A stretch of DNA of 64,000 nt from an uncultured Lachnospiraceae bacterium (GTDB lineage Bacteria; Bacillota; Clostridia; Lachnospirales; Lachnospiraceae): positions 167,594 through 231,593 of the forward strand of contig URMK01000003.1 in assembly GCA_900548905.1 (NCBI GenBank), given 5' to 3'. Below, in pieces: positions 55,401 through 64,000 of this stretch. Position 1 is the stretch's first letter. Each line of letters opens with the position of its first letter. The notes under the pieces are model-generated. The model saw nothing but the letters and a program-made list of their open reading frames with translations, made no database searches and had not been told where the DNA came from. The translations under genes and the position numbers were made by a program.

Positions 55401-57935
55401 TTACCTAGACCTATGAAAATAATTTTCGGAATAATTTTGTATATCACAAAGATCTAGATGGTGCAATTCTATAAAATGTAATAGTTTTTCATCACTTATA
55501 TCTGATAGCGAGTATGGAGATAATTCATTGATAAATCTCTTTATGTTGCTTTTTAGGTCTTTGAGTTTCCCCTTACGAATAATTTTCACAGTATGTGTGA
55601 AATTAGCAGCATACGAAAGTTCTTTTGTTGGAGCTATCAAAAAGCGTGATACAATGGCTTCTTTTCCATATTCTTCTTCAAACCATCCACAATGACTATT
55701 CATTTGACCTGCTTCATGCTTATTAATTTCCGAACGTCCTTCATCAACTTCATTTTTACATTCAAACATAAAATACTGATTATCGATCCCACACCACAAA
55801 TTATCAGGTCCCTTACGAATTTCCTTGTCTGGACGTTGGCTAATAAAACCAAGTAACTCACCAATTTCTTTAAGAGCCTCTTCGAACTTATCAGAATCAA
55901 CTCCAAATGAAAGATTATCTAATATTGCACTAATTGAAAGTTTTAATTCTTGATATGAGGCAAATTTATTTAAAAACAAACGAATGCGATTTGCACGATT
56001 TTCGTTTATATACGAAACCTTCGTGTATCTGATTCCCTCGCGCGGTTTAAGCAATTGAGTATTTAATTTAAATGCTGCCTTTTGTAATTCGTTTGAACGT
56101 TCCACGCTAATATAATAAAAATATCGTGCCAACTGCTGTAAGTACCATCCGCGCTCCAACTTATCATCAGCTGGGAGTTTGTCAATAAATTCCTGCATTG
56201 CATCACAAGCTTTAGGATACTCTCCTTGATTACACAATTGCTCAATATCTCGCTCTTTTGCCAACTGTTCATATACAGTCAATGAAACATCAGAATCAAA
56301 CACGGTATCCATCTCCGATGAATAATACTCTTTCCATCCTTCGTCACGCCCTAGGCTCTGCTTTATTAAAGAGATAACCGTTTCAATAGGACTTGTATCT
56401 TCTTTAATATCTTCTTGGGCCATTTCCGCAATTGCCATACCAATCTCTATCTGTTTCCGGGTTTGAGATGAAAAATACTTATTTGTTGCAATGCTACGCA
56501 TAAACTTTACAATATCAGACCCGATTATTAGCAATACACAATAGTCTTTTTCCCCTCTAACCCCTCGTCCAATACCTTGCTCAATTTTCTGTGCAAGGCG
56601 TTTACTAATGGTTTCACTATTAGGTCTACATGATTCTTCATATCGATCTGCCAAATTATCAAAATACGGCATAGAATCTATAATCAAAATTCGACAAGCT
56701 TCATCGGGCAAATCTATCCCATCATACCTGTTATTAATAACTAATATGTTATCAAAAGCCCCCTTTTTCAACTTATCTATCTCATTGAAAATATTCGTTC
56801 TGTCTGCAATTGTCGCCCCTAAGTTTTTGTATTGAATTGTTTTTCTCGTACTGGGAGCAATTGCCACTATACCAAACTTTGAATGCTTCAATTTTGAAAA
56901 TTTTGTTATTATTAAATCTCTGTCACAATCGTCATGGATCAAAGAGGGTAAGATTATCATTTTCTCCCCAGACCACTTTTGCTGTTTATTCTTCAATGGA
57001 TTTTTAACTGCATCAATGTCAAAAGCAAGGCCTTTAACAAAAAACGAATCATCTTGCGTTGTTGCTGACATTAGAATTCTATGTTTCGCGTTACTAAATG
57101 TTCCAAACAAACCTACATTTGTGCTATACGGTGAAATTTCTATGAGATTACTCGTAATGCAACATCCATAACCTTCAATTGAATTTTTCAATAAAGGCCA
57201 TGCAAATTTAATTTGGTTATCTTCAATATTTCTTGACAACATTTCTAGGACTTCAGTCTTTTTGTCAATCCAACTCCAATATGGAATCGACATCAGAGTA
57301 TCGTAATTTCCAGTCTTTATATCAATAAAACTGCCTTCACCTTGATCACGAAGACTGTCTTCAAATAGTTCCAAAATTTCGCAATACAATTTCTCATTCT
57401 TTGATTTATCAATAGTGATTGTATACGCACTTTTTAGAACATCTATGCAAGCATGTGAATCATCCATAATCACAGTATCTGCCGAAACACATCTGTTGCC
57501 TAATCCAAATATCGACATTCCATTAAACAACTTCTGTGCATGTGTAATTAAAAGCTTCTGTCCCGATAAAAAATCATTTGGGATTTCACGTTCATCTAAT
57601 ATCGAGCAATAAGGAACGCCAAATTTGTTCGCTTCCTCACATACCTGCTGCACTAAGTATCGGTTCGGACAAATATATAAACATGGACCTTGTCCAGAGT
57701 TAATACGAGATTGCAATATCAGCAAACCGATAAGCGTCTTACCTTCGCCCGTATGCAGTTTAACGATTAAATCTCGTTTTTCTTTGTATTCACTATACCA
57801 CTTTTCAAGAATATATCTCTGAGCTGGTCGCAGTGGCCCAGTAACGCTTTTACGGTCTATTGTGTCATATATTTCTACTGGATTAACTTTTCGTTCAGTA
57901 GAGCCCTGATTCAATCTTTTCTTGAAATCAATCAT
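55401..57935 (-). CDS. SF2 helicase fused to a PD-(D/E)xK nuclease
   Basis: An 844-residue protein started at ATG 57935 (MIDFKKRLNQ) after GGAGAGA; an upstream ATG at 57989 lacks support. The helicase part has KLHTGEGKTLIGLL (Walker A, 61-67), VIMDDSHACID (DEAH-box variant, 158-161), LMSATT, and EQGIGRGVRG (motif VI). The middle is helical. Near the C-terminus, GPDNLWCGIDNQYFMFECKN (about 709-728) has the PD...ExK spacing of a restriction-type nuclease (Asp711, Glu725, Lys727). A helicase with its own nuclease in one chain suggests stand-alone DNA defence, comparable in idea to Hachiman-type or Type I systems. No partner gene is adjacent. Confidence 0.8.
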   Translation of the reverse strand: MIDFKKRLNQGSTERKVNPVEIYDTIDRKSVTGPLRPAQRYILEKWYSEYKEKRDLIVKLHTGEGKTLIGLLILQSRINSGQGPCLYICPNRYLVQQVCEEANKFGVPYCSILDEREIPNDFLSGQKLLITHAQKLFNGMSIFGLGNRCVSADTVIMDDSHACIDVLKSAYTITIDKSKNEKLYCEILELFEDSLRDQGEGSFIDIKTGNYDTLMSIPYWSWIDKKTEVLEMLSRNIEDNQIKFAWPLLKNSIEGYGCCITSNLIEISPYSTNVGLFGTFSNAKHRILMSATTQDDSFFVKGLAFDIDAVKNPLKNKQQKWSGEKMIILPSLIHDDCDRDLIITKFSKLKHSKFGIVAIAPSTRKTIQYKNLGATIADRTNIFNEIDKLKKGAFDNILVINNRYDGIDLPDEACRILIIDSMPYFDNLADRYEESCRPNSETISKRLAQKIEQGIGRGVRGEKDYCVLLIIGSDIVKFMRSIATNKYFSSQTRKQIEIGMAIAEMAQEDIKEDTSPIETVISLIKQSLGRDEGWKEYYSSEMDTVFDSDVSLTVYEQLAKERDIEQLCNQGEYPKACDAMQEFIDKLPADDKLERGWYLQQLARYFYYISVERSNELQKAAFKLNTQLLKPREGIRYTKVSYINENRANRIRLFLNKFASYQELKLSISAILDNLSFGVDSDKFEEALKEIGELLGFISQRPDKEIRKGPDNLWCGIDNQYFMFECKNEVDEGRSEINKHEAGQMNSHCGWFEEEYGKEAIVSRFLIAPTKELSYAANFTHTVKIIRKGKLKDLKSNIKRFINELSPYSLSDISDEKLLHFIELHHLDLCDIQNYSENYFHRSR

Positions 57936-57989
57936 GCGTATCTCTCCTTTTTTCGCTATACAAATTTTTTTGCAATTAAATAATCTCAA

Positions 57990-58145
57990 CTAGCCCTCGG
58001 CTTGAATTTGTCAGCACTTCCATGATTTTCCCAGTTAGGATCTGCCCTTCACCCTCACCAGAGTCCACATCTGCGTTGATATAACTGTCTGCTTTTTTGT
58101 GGGATAAAAAACTACTGTCTCGACATGTGGTGAATGGATAATAAT
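57990..58145 (-). pseudogene. Relic of an RlmD-like methyltransferase tail
   Basis: On the minus strand the frames read SPHVETVV, then after a frameshift LSHKKADSYINADVDSGEGE, matching a second known version of the RlmD-like C-terminal tail in Lachnospiraceae. No start or catalytic region is present. Together with the relics at 44940-45740 it shows repeated loss of similar genes. Identification is from memory. Confidence 0.5.
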
Positions 58146-58258
58146 GCCATCAAAATATAATATCTTCTTGGCGGAATCGTTCCCATATTTATTTCTATAT
58201 ACAAATTGTATCGAACTAGCCTAAATGAGCAATTCCACAGTTTTCCTTGATAATCCAG

Positions 58259-59268
58259 TTATAAAAAGTCAAATACAATCATATCTCTAATCTTGCTGTC
58301 AATATATCTATTAGCTTCTATATGACGTTCTTCATTAACAATTCTCTGGCAGTCCTCAAACATTGTTTGTCCTACACCAGATAGTTGCATTATAAAGCTT
58401 TGATTAATTCCTTTTCTTATCATTTCTATAATAACATATTTCCTTATTCCTGTAGAATCTTGACGCTGAATAATTTCATTTATAATAGCGCCCATTTTGA
58501 AGTTTGCTGTGCCAAACTTTTCCCATCACTATGAACAAAAAAATTTTCACTCTGTATATCCCGCTTTTGCTTAACACTCACATATTTAATTAACTGATCG
58601 CCGAGCATATCCGGCAAATGTATTGTATACGAATTAACTGTAATTTTTCTTTTTGGAACGTTTACACAATCGCTCTTTAATGTACGCAACCCACCATAAT
58701 CCACTCCTGTAAAAATCATAATTTTTAATCCTAATAAATAAGCCAAATCATTAAATGGATTATATTTATCCTTAATACAAGTAAAAATTTTTGAACTATT
58801 AAAAGCTTCTTCGATTTTTTCATCAATAGCTACAATCAACATTATTATCTCTTCAAAATCCACAGCCTCTTTAGCTTCTACCTTTTTTAACTTAGGATTA
58901 TTCTCTATATAACTGTAGATTTTTCTTTCATAAGAATTCTGATTTTTATATGCAAATTCTTTCATAAGATGTTCGTTTTCTATTCCAATGCTGCTCAAAT
59001 AATAGAAATAATCTTTTACTGTTCTGGCATAAAAATATGCAGCTGTTTCTTTTTTAATTGAATTATTAATAATATAATCACCTAACGATTCTATAATAAT
59101 ATCTGTATTTATAGCAAATAAAATCTCCTTAAAATTTTTATCCACTACCCCCTTTTCCTTTTGTAGGAAAAGCGCAAATGCATTTATGCGAGGGGCATAA
59201 GTACCAGCGCTATTGTCACTCTTTGCTTTTATGTACCCCTCTATTGTTTCTATAAAATTCATTTTCAT
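58259..59268 (-). pseudogene. Tyrosine recombinase-like gene, frameshifted in an A run
   Basis: The main part (58480-59268) begins MKMNFIETIEGYIKAKSDNS after AAAGGAG and has a SAM-like N-terminal domain (GTYAPRINAFALFLQKEKGV) and the beginning of a catalytic domain (IFTGVDYGGLRTLKSDCVNV, where the first Arg of the family would be). At SLAQQTSK (near 58496) it leaves frame at a run of four A; the tail continues in 58259-58495 (MGAIINEIIQRQDS, ending KIRDMIVFDF). One extra A joins them (about 336 residues). The catalytic His-x-x-Arg and Tyr are not clear, so it is a weak, perhaps diverged, integrase. Confidence 0.6.
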
Positions 59269-59531
59269 CCTTCTCCTTTTTAATAATTGTCTTATTATGA
59301 TACACTCCAACAAAAAACTTATATATCCCTCTCGTAACAATAGAACAAATCTACTTCGCTTAAGTTATTGCCGATCTATCTTTTTAATTCTCTCATTAAC
59401 CTGTCACTCATTCACAGTCTTCAGCTATTTCCGACACGATTCGACATCAATCTCACAATGTGTTGAGCGGGCAAAAATAATCAATAAAAATCATGGCCTT
59501 CCCATAGTAGAAACCATTCGTCAGCATCCTA

Positions 59532-60545
59532 CTAATTATTTTCTCCGTCCATCTTATCTAATTCCCCAATACTCTCTAAAAAATGACATTCCACAGGAGA
59601 CAATATATATTCCTGATTTCTTTTATACTTTTCATACTCCGAATGCGCCTTCTCTAAGGCCTGCTGATGTGTTACTTTCCCCTTTGTTGTTAATATATCA
59701 CGTCTGGTCATCCTGAGATAATCATCAATCGTCTCCAGCCAGTCTTTCATATACATTGGTTCCTGATTTAAAGCATGTACCTCTGCAATATCCAAATATG
59801 CCGTTACAATTTTATTGAGTGCATCCAATTCTTTTTCATCAAGATAATTTTTCGCCACTTCTACATCCGAGAGTTTTATACGTTTGCCACTCCATGTAGT
59901 CAGACCCATATTATCTTTATCTGCATCTGCCCTTTGGTAAATCACCTCTGCCGCTGTATGCTTATGTGCTGCCCAATGCATCTTGTTTTGAACCTGTTTA
60001 AAAAACTGTACGGAACTCTCCGCCTTCGGATTGTAGTCAATACTGGTCGCATAGATTTCCAGCACTTTTCTCCAAAACACTTTTTCTGAAGACCTTATAT
60101 CCCGGATACGCGCCAGCAACTCATCAAAATAATTTCCTCCACCAAGATTCTTTAATCGTTCATCATCCAGCGCAAATCCTTTTATCATATATTCTTTCAG
60201 GATATTTGTAGCCCAAATCCTAAATTGTGTTCCTCGCAAAGATTTCACGCGATAGCCAACAGAGATAATAACGTCAAGATTATAAAAATCCACATGATAT
60301 CTTTTTCCGTCGGAACCAGTTGTTGCAAAATTTGCAACAACTGAATTTCGGCTTAACTCGCCTTCTAAAAAAACATTTTTTATATGTCTGGATATCGTGG
60401 ATTTATTTCTTTGAAATAGATCTGCTATCTGATTTAACGATAACCAAACAGTATCATTATCAAACGTAACTTCAACTTTGGTAACCCCATCCTCTGTTGT
60501 GTACATCAATATATTAGATTTTTCCACTTTCTCTTCCCCCGCCAA
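59532..60545 (-). CDS. RhuM family protein, intact copy
   Basis: A 337-residue protein that serves as the template for the broken copy at 45820-46823. Its N-terminal domain has VWLSLNQIADLFQRNKSTIS and the core DVIISVGYRVKSLRGTQFRI, followed by HKHTAAEVIYQRADADKDNM and a helical C-terminal region. Named after the Salmonella SPI-3 protein RhuM; the molecular role is unknown, though the fold is related to phage KilA-N/BRO-type proteins. It stands between two recombinase remnants. Confidence 0.88.
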   Translation of the reverse strand: MAGEEKVEKSNILMYTTEDGVTKVEVTFDNDTVWLSLNQIADLFQRNKSTISRHIKNVFLEGELSRNSVVANFATTGSDGKRYHVDFYNLDVIISVGYRVKSLRGTQFRIWATNILKEYMIKGFALDDERLKNLGGGNYFDELLARIRDIRSSEKVFWRKVLEIYATSIDYNPKAESSVQFFKQVQNKMHWAAHKHTAAEVIYQRADADKDNMGLTTWSGKRIKLSDVEVAKNYLDEKELDALNKIVTAYLDIAEVHALNQEPMYMKDWLETIDDYLRMTRRDILTTKGKVTHQQALEKAHSEYEKYKRNQEYILSPVECHFLESIGELDKMDGENN

Positions 60546-60700
60546 AAGATCTCCGAAAAAAATTCGATGATTATACTATTCCTTAAGTTTCCATATCCAT
60601 TTCACTATATTTTACCATACTCCCCTCACCATTACCATCTGATAGATTCCTTCATGTCCGTTTATTTTCCCCTCTGCAACATAACATCCTCGTTTACCTA

Positions 60701-61788
60701 TTATTCAAACTCACATATCTGATATCCCTCTTTTTCAGCATAACAAATTATCAACCGCTTCTCATAAACATCTATTCTCTTTACTCTATCTTTTACGACA
60801 TTTTCATCATATTCTCCATTACACACAACTTTTCCCAGCATATCTCTTACATATTGATCGTTCAAGGTAGGTGAATTTTTACACTCCGTCTTTCCTTTTT
60901 CCATCCTTGTCCCGCATCTCCACACAATCTTCCCACGCTCCGTTCTACGCCTGAATCCTCCCCCCACAATCCCCACATACCAATAAATTACTAAGCAAAT
61001 ATTTGCTGCTATATCGGTTACCACTGCTAATCTGATTGCCGTCAGCTGTTCTAAGCAGTCTGGCTCTATTAAGCATTTCTGCCTGCGCTTTATCAAATAT
61101 TTCCGAAGAAATAATGGCCGGATGACTTCCTTTTACATAATATCTGGTACGCTGTCCAATATTTTTCTTTCGTACACCCTCCAAATAATCCTCGGTAAAT
61201 GTTTTCTGAAGCATCATATCTCCCTTATACTTTTCATTCTTCAACATCTGCTGGATTACATTTGCACTCCATACTTTTTTTCCTGTTACCGTTTTTATAC
61301 CACTTTCCTCCAAGTGTTTTTTTATCTGCGAAAACGTGTAGCCCTTTAAATATAACTCAAAAATCAATTCTACTATTTTGGCCTGCTCCGGAACGATTAC
61401 CAACTCTCCTTCCACACATCGATACCCCATAAAATGTTTGTACTGCTAAATAATCCTTCCTCAAATTTCTTTTAATCCCCCACTGAATATTCTCACTCAA
61501 ATTTCTGCTTTCTTCTTGTCCCATTGCTCCTGATAAGGTTATTGCTGCTTCTGCATCCGGATCAAACGAATTCACATTTTCAATTTCAAAATACATTTGA
61601 ATACCCCTTTCTTTCAAATATCTCATAATCTGCAATAGCTCTACCGTATTTCTGGATACTCGTTTTGCAGATTTAGTGATTATGTAATCGAATTTCCCCT
61701 CTGTAGCACTTTCTAACATATGTTTTAATCCGTTACGGCCCTTTTTCCTTAATCCACTTCTTCCACAATCCCAGAATACTCCTGAAAA
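60701..61788 (-). pseudogene. Large serine recombinase, truncated and frameshifted (copy 2)
   Basis: Near-identical to copy 1, including the sequence after the gene (ATTTTACCATACTCCCCTCA). It has at least three frameshifts relative to copy 1: an extra C near 60960 in the zinc-ribbon region, and missing bases near 61440 and 61470. The open pieces are 60701-61096, 60945-61430 and 61357-61719. At 61788 the N-terminus is cut by the second IS66 element, within 4 bp of the cut point in copy 1. Not functional. Confidence 0.85.
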
Positions 61789-61956
61789 TACCGTAAGCGA
61801 TGAATAACATAGCGTTCCCGAGGTCGTTCCTGATATGAGATAATCTATTTACATGAAGTATATGAATCAGAATCTAGAGTTAATTATTGATTGAGCTTTT
61901 CACTATCAATATATATTTCCTGAGCTTGAACTTTTTACTTCACAGTCTATCAAGAA

Positions 61957-62373
61957 ATGGAGCTAGTACCCTCAATGGGATATCCTCAAAACTTAACAGT
62001 CTCAGAACGCCGCTGGTTCGATCTGATCCAGCAGTGTCGCATAAGTGGAAAATCCGATGCACAATGGATGCAGGAACACGAAATAAAATCACCTACTTTT
62101 TACTATCACGTAAAACAGCTTCGAAAGAAAGCCTGTGACATTCCTGAAAATAGTTTTTCCAGACAGAGGAATGATGTCCAAGAAGTTGTCCCATTGTTTT
62201 TGGATGATGTTCCTTCTATCATGACTAACAATAATCCATCAGCATTTTCCAGTATTACAGATAACACTGTAGCTGTTCGCCTAAGCATTCAGGGAATAAC
62301 CGTTGAGATTGCCAATAGTGCAACACAGGAATTAATCAAAAATACCATATCTGCGTTGCAGTTCCTGTGCTAG
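61957..62373 (+). CDS. tnpA: IS66 accessory protein TnpA (copy 2)
   Basis: A 138-residue protein with the TnpA HTH (LTVSERRWFDLIQQCRISGK, SPTFYYHVKQLRKKAC). The start at 61957 is tentative; ATG 61975 is an alternative. It overlaps tnpB by 7 bp. Confidence 0.85.
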   Translation: MELVPSMGYPQNLTVSERRWFDLIQQCRISGKSDAQWMQEHEIKSPTFYYHVKQLRKKACDIPENSFSRQRNDVQEVVPLFLDDVPSIMTNNNPSAFSSITDNTVAVRLSIQGITVEIANSATQELIKNTISALQFLC

Positions 62374-62732
62374 GTGATGTTTCCGGAATTGCTAAGATTT
62401 ACCTGGTAACAGGAAAAACTGATATGAGACGCAGCATAGACGGTCTCATGGCAATTATCCGGGACACTTATCAGATGGATCCTTATGCAAATGCACTGTA
62501 TCTGTTTTGTGGTAAGCGGTGTAACACCATCAAGGCATTGTATTTCGACAAGGATGGGTTTTGCTTAATCTATAAACGCCTGGACAGTGAGGGCAGGTTT
62601 CAATGGCCTCGAAATGCTGCTGAGGTAAAAGCAATTACAAGACAGGAATTTCGATGGCTGATGGAAGGGCTGTCCATAGAACAGCCAAAAGCAATCCGTC
62701 CTGTACCAAAAAACAGTAACAAAGTCTTCTGA
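62367..62732 (+). CDS. tnpB: IS66 accessory protein TnpB (copy 2)
   Basis: A 121-residue IS66 Orf2 protein with LVTGKTDMRRSIDGLMAIIR and FCGKRCNTIKALYFDKDGFC. It starts with GTG inside the end of tnpA (stop TAG 62371-62373), implying translational coupling. Confidence 0.92.
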   Translation: MLGDVSGIAKIYLVTGKTDMRRSIDGLMAIIRDTYQMDPYANALYLFCGKRCNTIKALYFDKDGFCLIYKRLDSEGRFQWPRNAAEVKAITRQEFRWLMEGLSIEQPKAIRPVPKNSNKVF

Positions 62733-62787
62733 TTTGTGCATTATAGAGAAAATGAAAAACTTATGGGCCTCCGATTTTATCAACTAA

Positions 62788-62878
62788 TTGTGGTTGTCCA
62801 CATCAATACCCTGAACCGGAAACTTATCCGTGTATTGCCTTCTGTTTCAGGACATTGATGTGGATAACACTTCCACAA
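62788..62878 (+). repeat. Long imperfect inverted repeat between tnpB and tnpC
   Basis: Arms 62788-62815 and 62846-62878 (TTGTGG, CCACATCAAT, CCTGAA against TTCAGG, ATTGATGTGG, CCACAA) with a 30-base loop. It fills the gap of 281 bp between tnpB and tnpC and may limit tnpC expression. Confidence 0.6.
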
Positions 62879-63013
62879 ATGCTGTGAAACCAGTGATTTT
62901 ACACTGTTTCCCAGTAAGTCATACACCGTCAAAATGACCATATGTGATATCGCCGTCATTTGTCAAACCCCTTGATTTTAGGTATGATGAAAGAAAAAAT
63001 CAGGAGGTACGAG

Positions 63014-64000
63014 ATGTCAGCACAAAGTGAAAATGAACTCTTAAAAATGGTTATCGAGACACAGGCATCTCGTATTAAGGATCAGGAAGAAACCATCAAG
63101 GAATTAAGAACCATGATTGATGAGCTACGTAGCCTGAAAGCAAATCTTGAGGAAACCATAAGTGAATTCAGACGACAATTCTTCGGTGTGAAAAGTGAGA
63201 GAACTTCCAACAAAGAAGAAACAGTGGAATCTGATGATAAAAAGGAATCTATTCGGGTAAAAAGCCATACGAGAGAACGTAAGCCAAAGGCTACAAGAGA
63301 TGAACTTTATGGAAATCTTCCGGTAAAAGAAATCATCTGTCCAGTACCGGAAGCAGAACGTTTCTGTGAATGGTGCAACTCAGAAATGATTCCCATGAAG
63401 CCTACCTTCGTCAGGGAAGAAATCCGTATTACTCCTGCTATTGTTGAAAGAGTACGATATATGCAGGAGGTACTGATCTGTCCTGCGTGTAAAAAGGATC
63501 ACGATGGTAGTTTTAAAAAAGGAGAAGTTCCAAGTGCATTCATTCCACACAGCCCTGCCTCTGCTTCTGCAGTAGCCTTCGTTATGCTCAGCAAGTGCTT
63601 TATGGGGCTTCCTTATTACAGACAGGAATCCGCATTTACGCAACTGGGAGCAAAAATCCCAAGAGAAACCCTTGCTAACTGGTGTATTATCGCAGCTGAG
63701 AATTATCTATTCCCTATCTATGATCTTATTCATAGGGAACTGATCAAGCGTGAAGTAATACACGCTGACGAGACTACCTGCCAGGCACTTCGTGAAGAAG
63801 GAAAGGAAGCACAGTCTACATCTTATATGTGGATTTACACTTCCGGCACAGATGGCTTACCTAAAATCGTCTTGTATGAATATCAGCCAGGGCGGGGAGG
63901 TATTCATCCACAGGAATTTTTAGAAGGATTCCATGGATTACTCCAGTGCGATGGGTATCAAGGCTACAATAAGGTAATTGATGTATTGCTTGCATGTTGC
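63014..64000 (+). CDS. tnpC: IS66 transposase TnpC (copy 2), partial at the window edge
   Basis: An open frame of 329 codons with no stop before the window ends. ATG 63014 (MSAQSENELLKMVIE) follows GGAGG by 7 bases. It has a coiled-coil start, the zf-IS66 finger (FCEWCNSEM, ICPACKKDH) and the first DDE motifs (IHADETTCQ, QCDGYQGY). The remainder lies to the right of 64000. Confidence 0.92.
   Translation, partial: MSAQSENELLKMVIETQASRIKDQEETIKELRTMIDELRSLKANLEETISEFRRQFFGVKSERTSNKEETVESDDKKESIRVKSHTRERKPKATRDELYGNLPVKEIICPVPEAERFCEWCNSEMIPMKPTFVREEIRITPAIVERVRYMQEVLICPACKKDHDGSFKKGEVPSAFIPHSPASASAVAFVMLSKCFMGLPYYRQESAFTQLGAKIPRETLANWCIIAAENYLFPIYDLIHRELIKREVIHADETTCQALREEGKEAQSTSYMWIYTSGTDGLPKIVLYEYQPGRGGIHPQEFLEGFHGLLQCDGYQGYNKVIDVLLACC

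Larger units (their letters stand above)
61793..64000 (+). mobile_element. IS66-family element (copy 2), left part; runs off the window
   Basis: Starts with GTAAGCGATG at 61793 and carries tnpA, tnpB and the first part of tnpC on the plus strand. It is not the same as copy 1: the proteins differ throughout and the orientation is reversed. The 8 bases before it (AAAATACC) should be repeated at its right end, outside the window. Confidence 0.82.

Overview
The window looks like a low/mid-GC Firmicutes chromosome, most likely a gut Lachnospiraceae-type clostridium. The evidence is strong Shine-Dalgarno sites, LplB/LplC-type sugar permeases paired with large solute-binding lipoproteins, YesM/YesN two-component proteins, membrane-bound AraC regulators, and relics of the RlmD-like protein tails I associate with Lachnospiraceae. 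Taxonomy is an inference; no rRNA or core marker gene is present.

Region 1 (1-20,000) is ordinary glycan-uptake DNA, almost all on the minus strand. Cluster A reads LplB permease, LplC permease, solute-binding lipoprotein, terminator, then YesM kinase, YesN regulator and a second binding lipoprotein, with a membrane AraC regulator just upstream. Cluster B reads binding lipoprotein, LplB, LplC, a beta-propeller glycosidase-like protein and another membrane AraC regulator. A plus-strand AAA/DUF4143 ATPase that seems to have lost its start codon lies between them.

Region 2 (20,000-31,900) is a set of small accessory genes on the minus strand: an amidase fused at DNA level to a truncated pRiA4b ORF-3-like gene, a stand-alone HsdR-N-type protein, a P-loop kinase, a CE15-type esterase, an FRG-domain protein, several uncharacterised proteins (two carrying homopolymer frameshifts), a DUF7309/DUF6930-type protein and an AlbA_2 ATP-binding protein.

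Region 3 (32,200-44,300) is the main object of interest: an AT-rich, eight-gene, single-strand operon behind an XRE repressor. It encodes a PP-loop PAPS-reductase-like protein with zinc ribbons and a ferredoxin tail (SspD-like), a DUF4007 protein (SspB-like), a 1193-residue P-loop ATPase (SspC-like), a cysteine desulfurase (SspA-like), an SF2 helicase, a GHKL ATPase and a phospholipase-D-fold nuclease. I read it as an SspABCD-type DNA phosphorothioation system whose restriction module is helicase + GHKL ATPase + PLD nuclease, with no DUF262/DUF1524 SspE. Whether that module equals a published one (for example SspFGH) cannot be settled here.

Region 4 (44,300-64,000) is a mobile-element and defence graveyard: relics of DUF1016 and RlmD-tail genes, a split RhuM gene, an Abi/DRT-like reverse transcriptase with a structured upstream region, an IS91-like element, two truncated copies of one large serine recombinase each cut by a different IS66-family element within 4 bp of the same point, a helicase-nuclease fusion, a frameshifted tyrosine recombinase, an intact RhuM gene, and an IS66 transposase running off the right edge.
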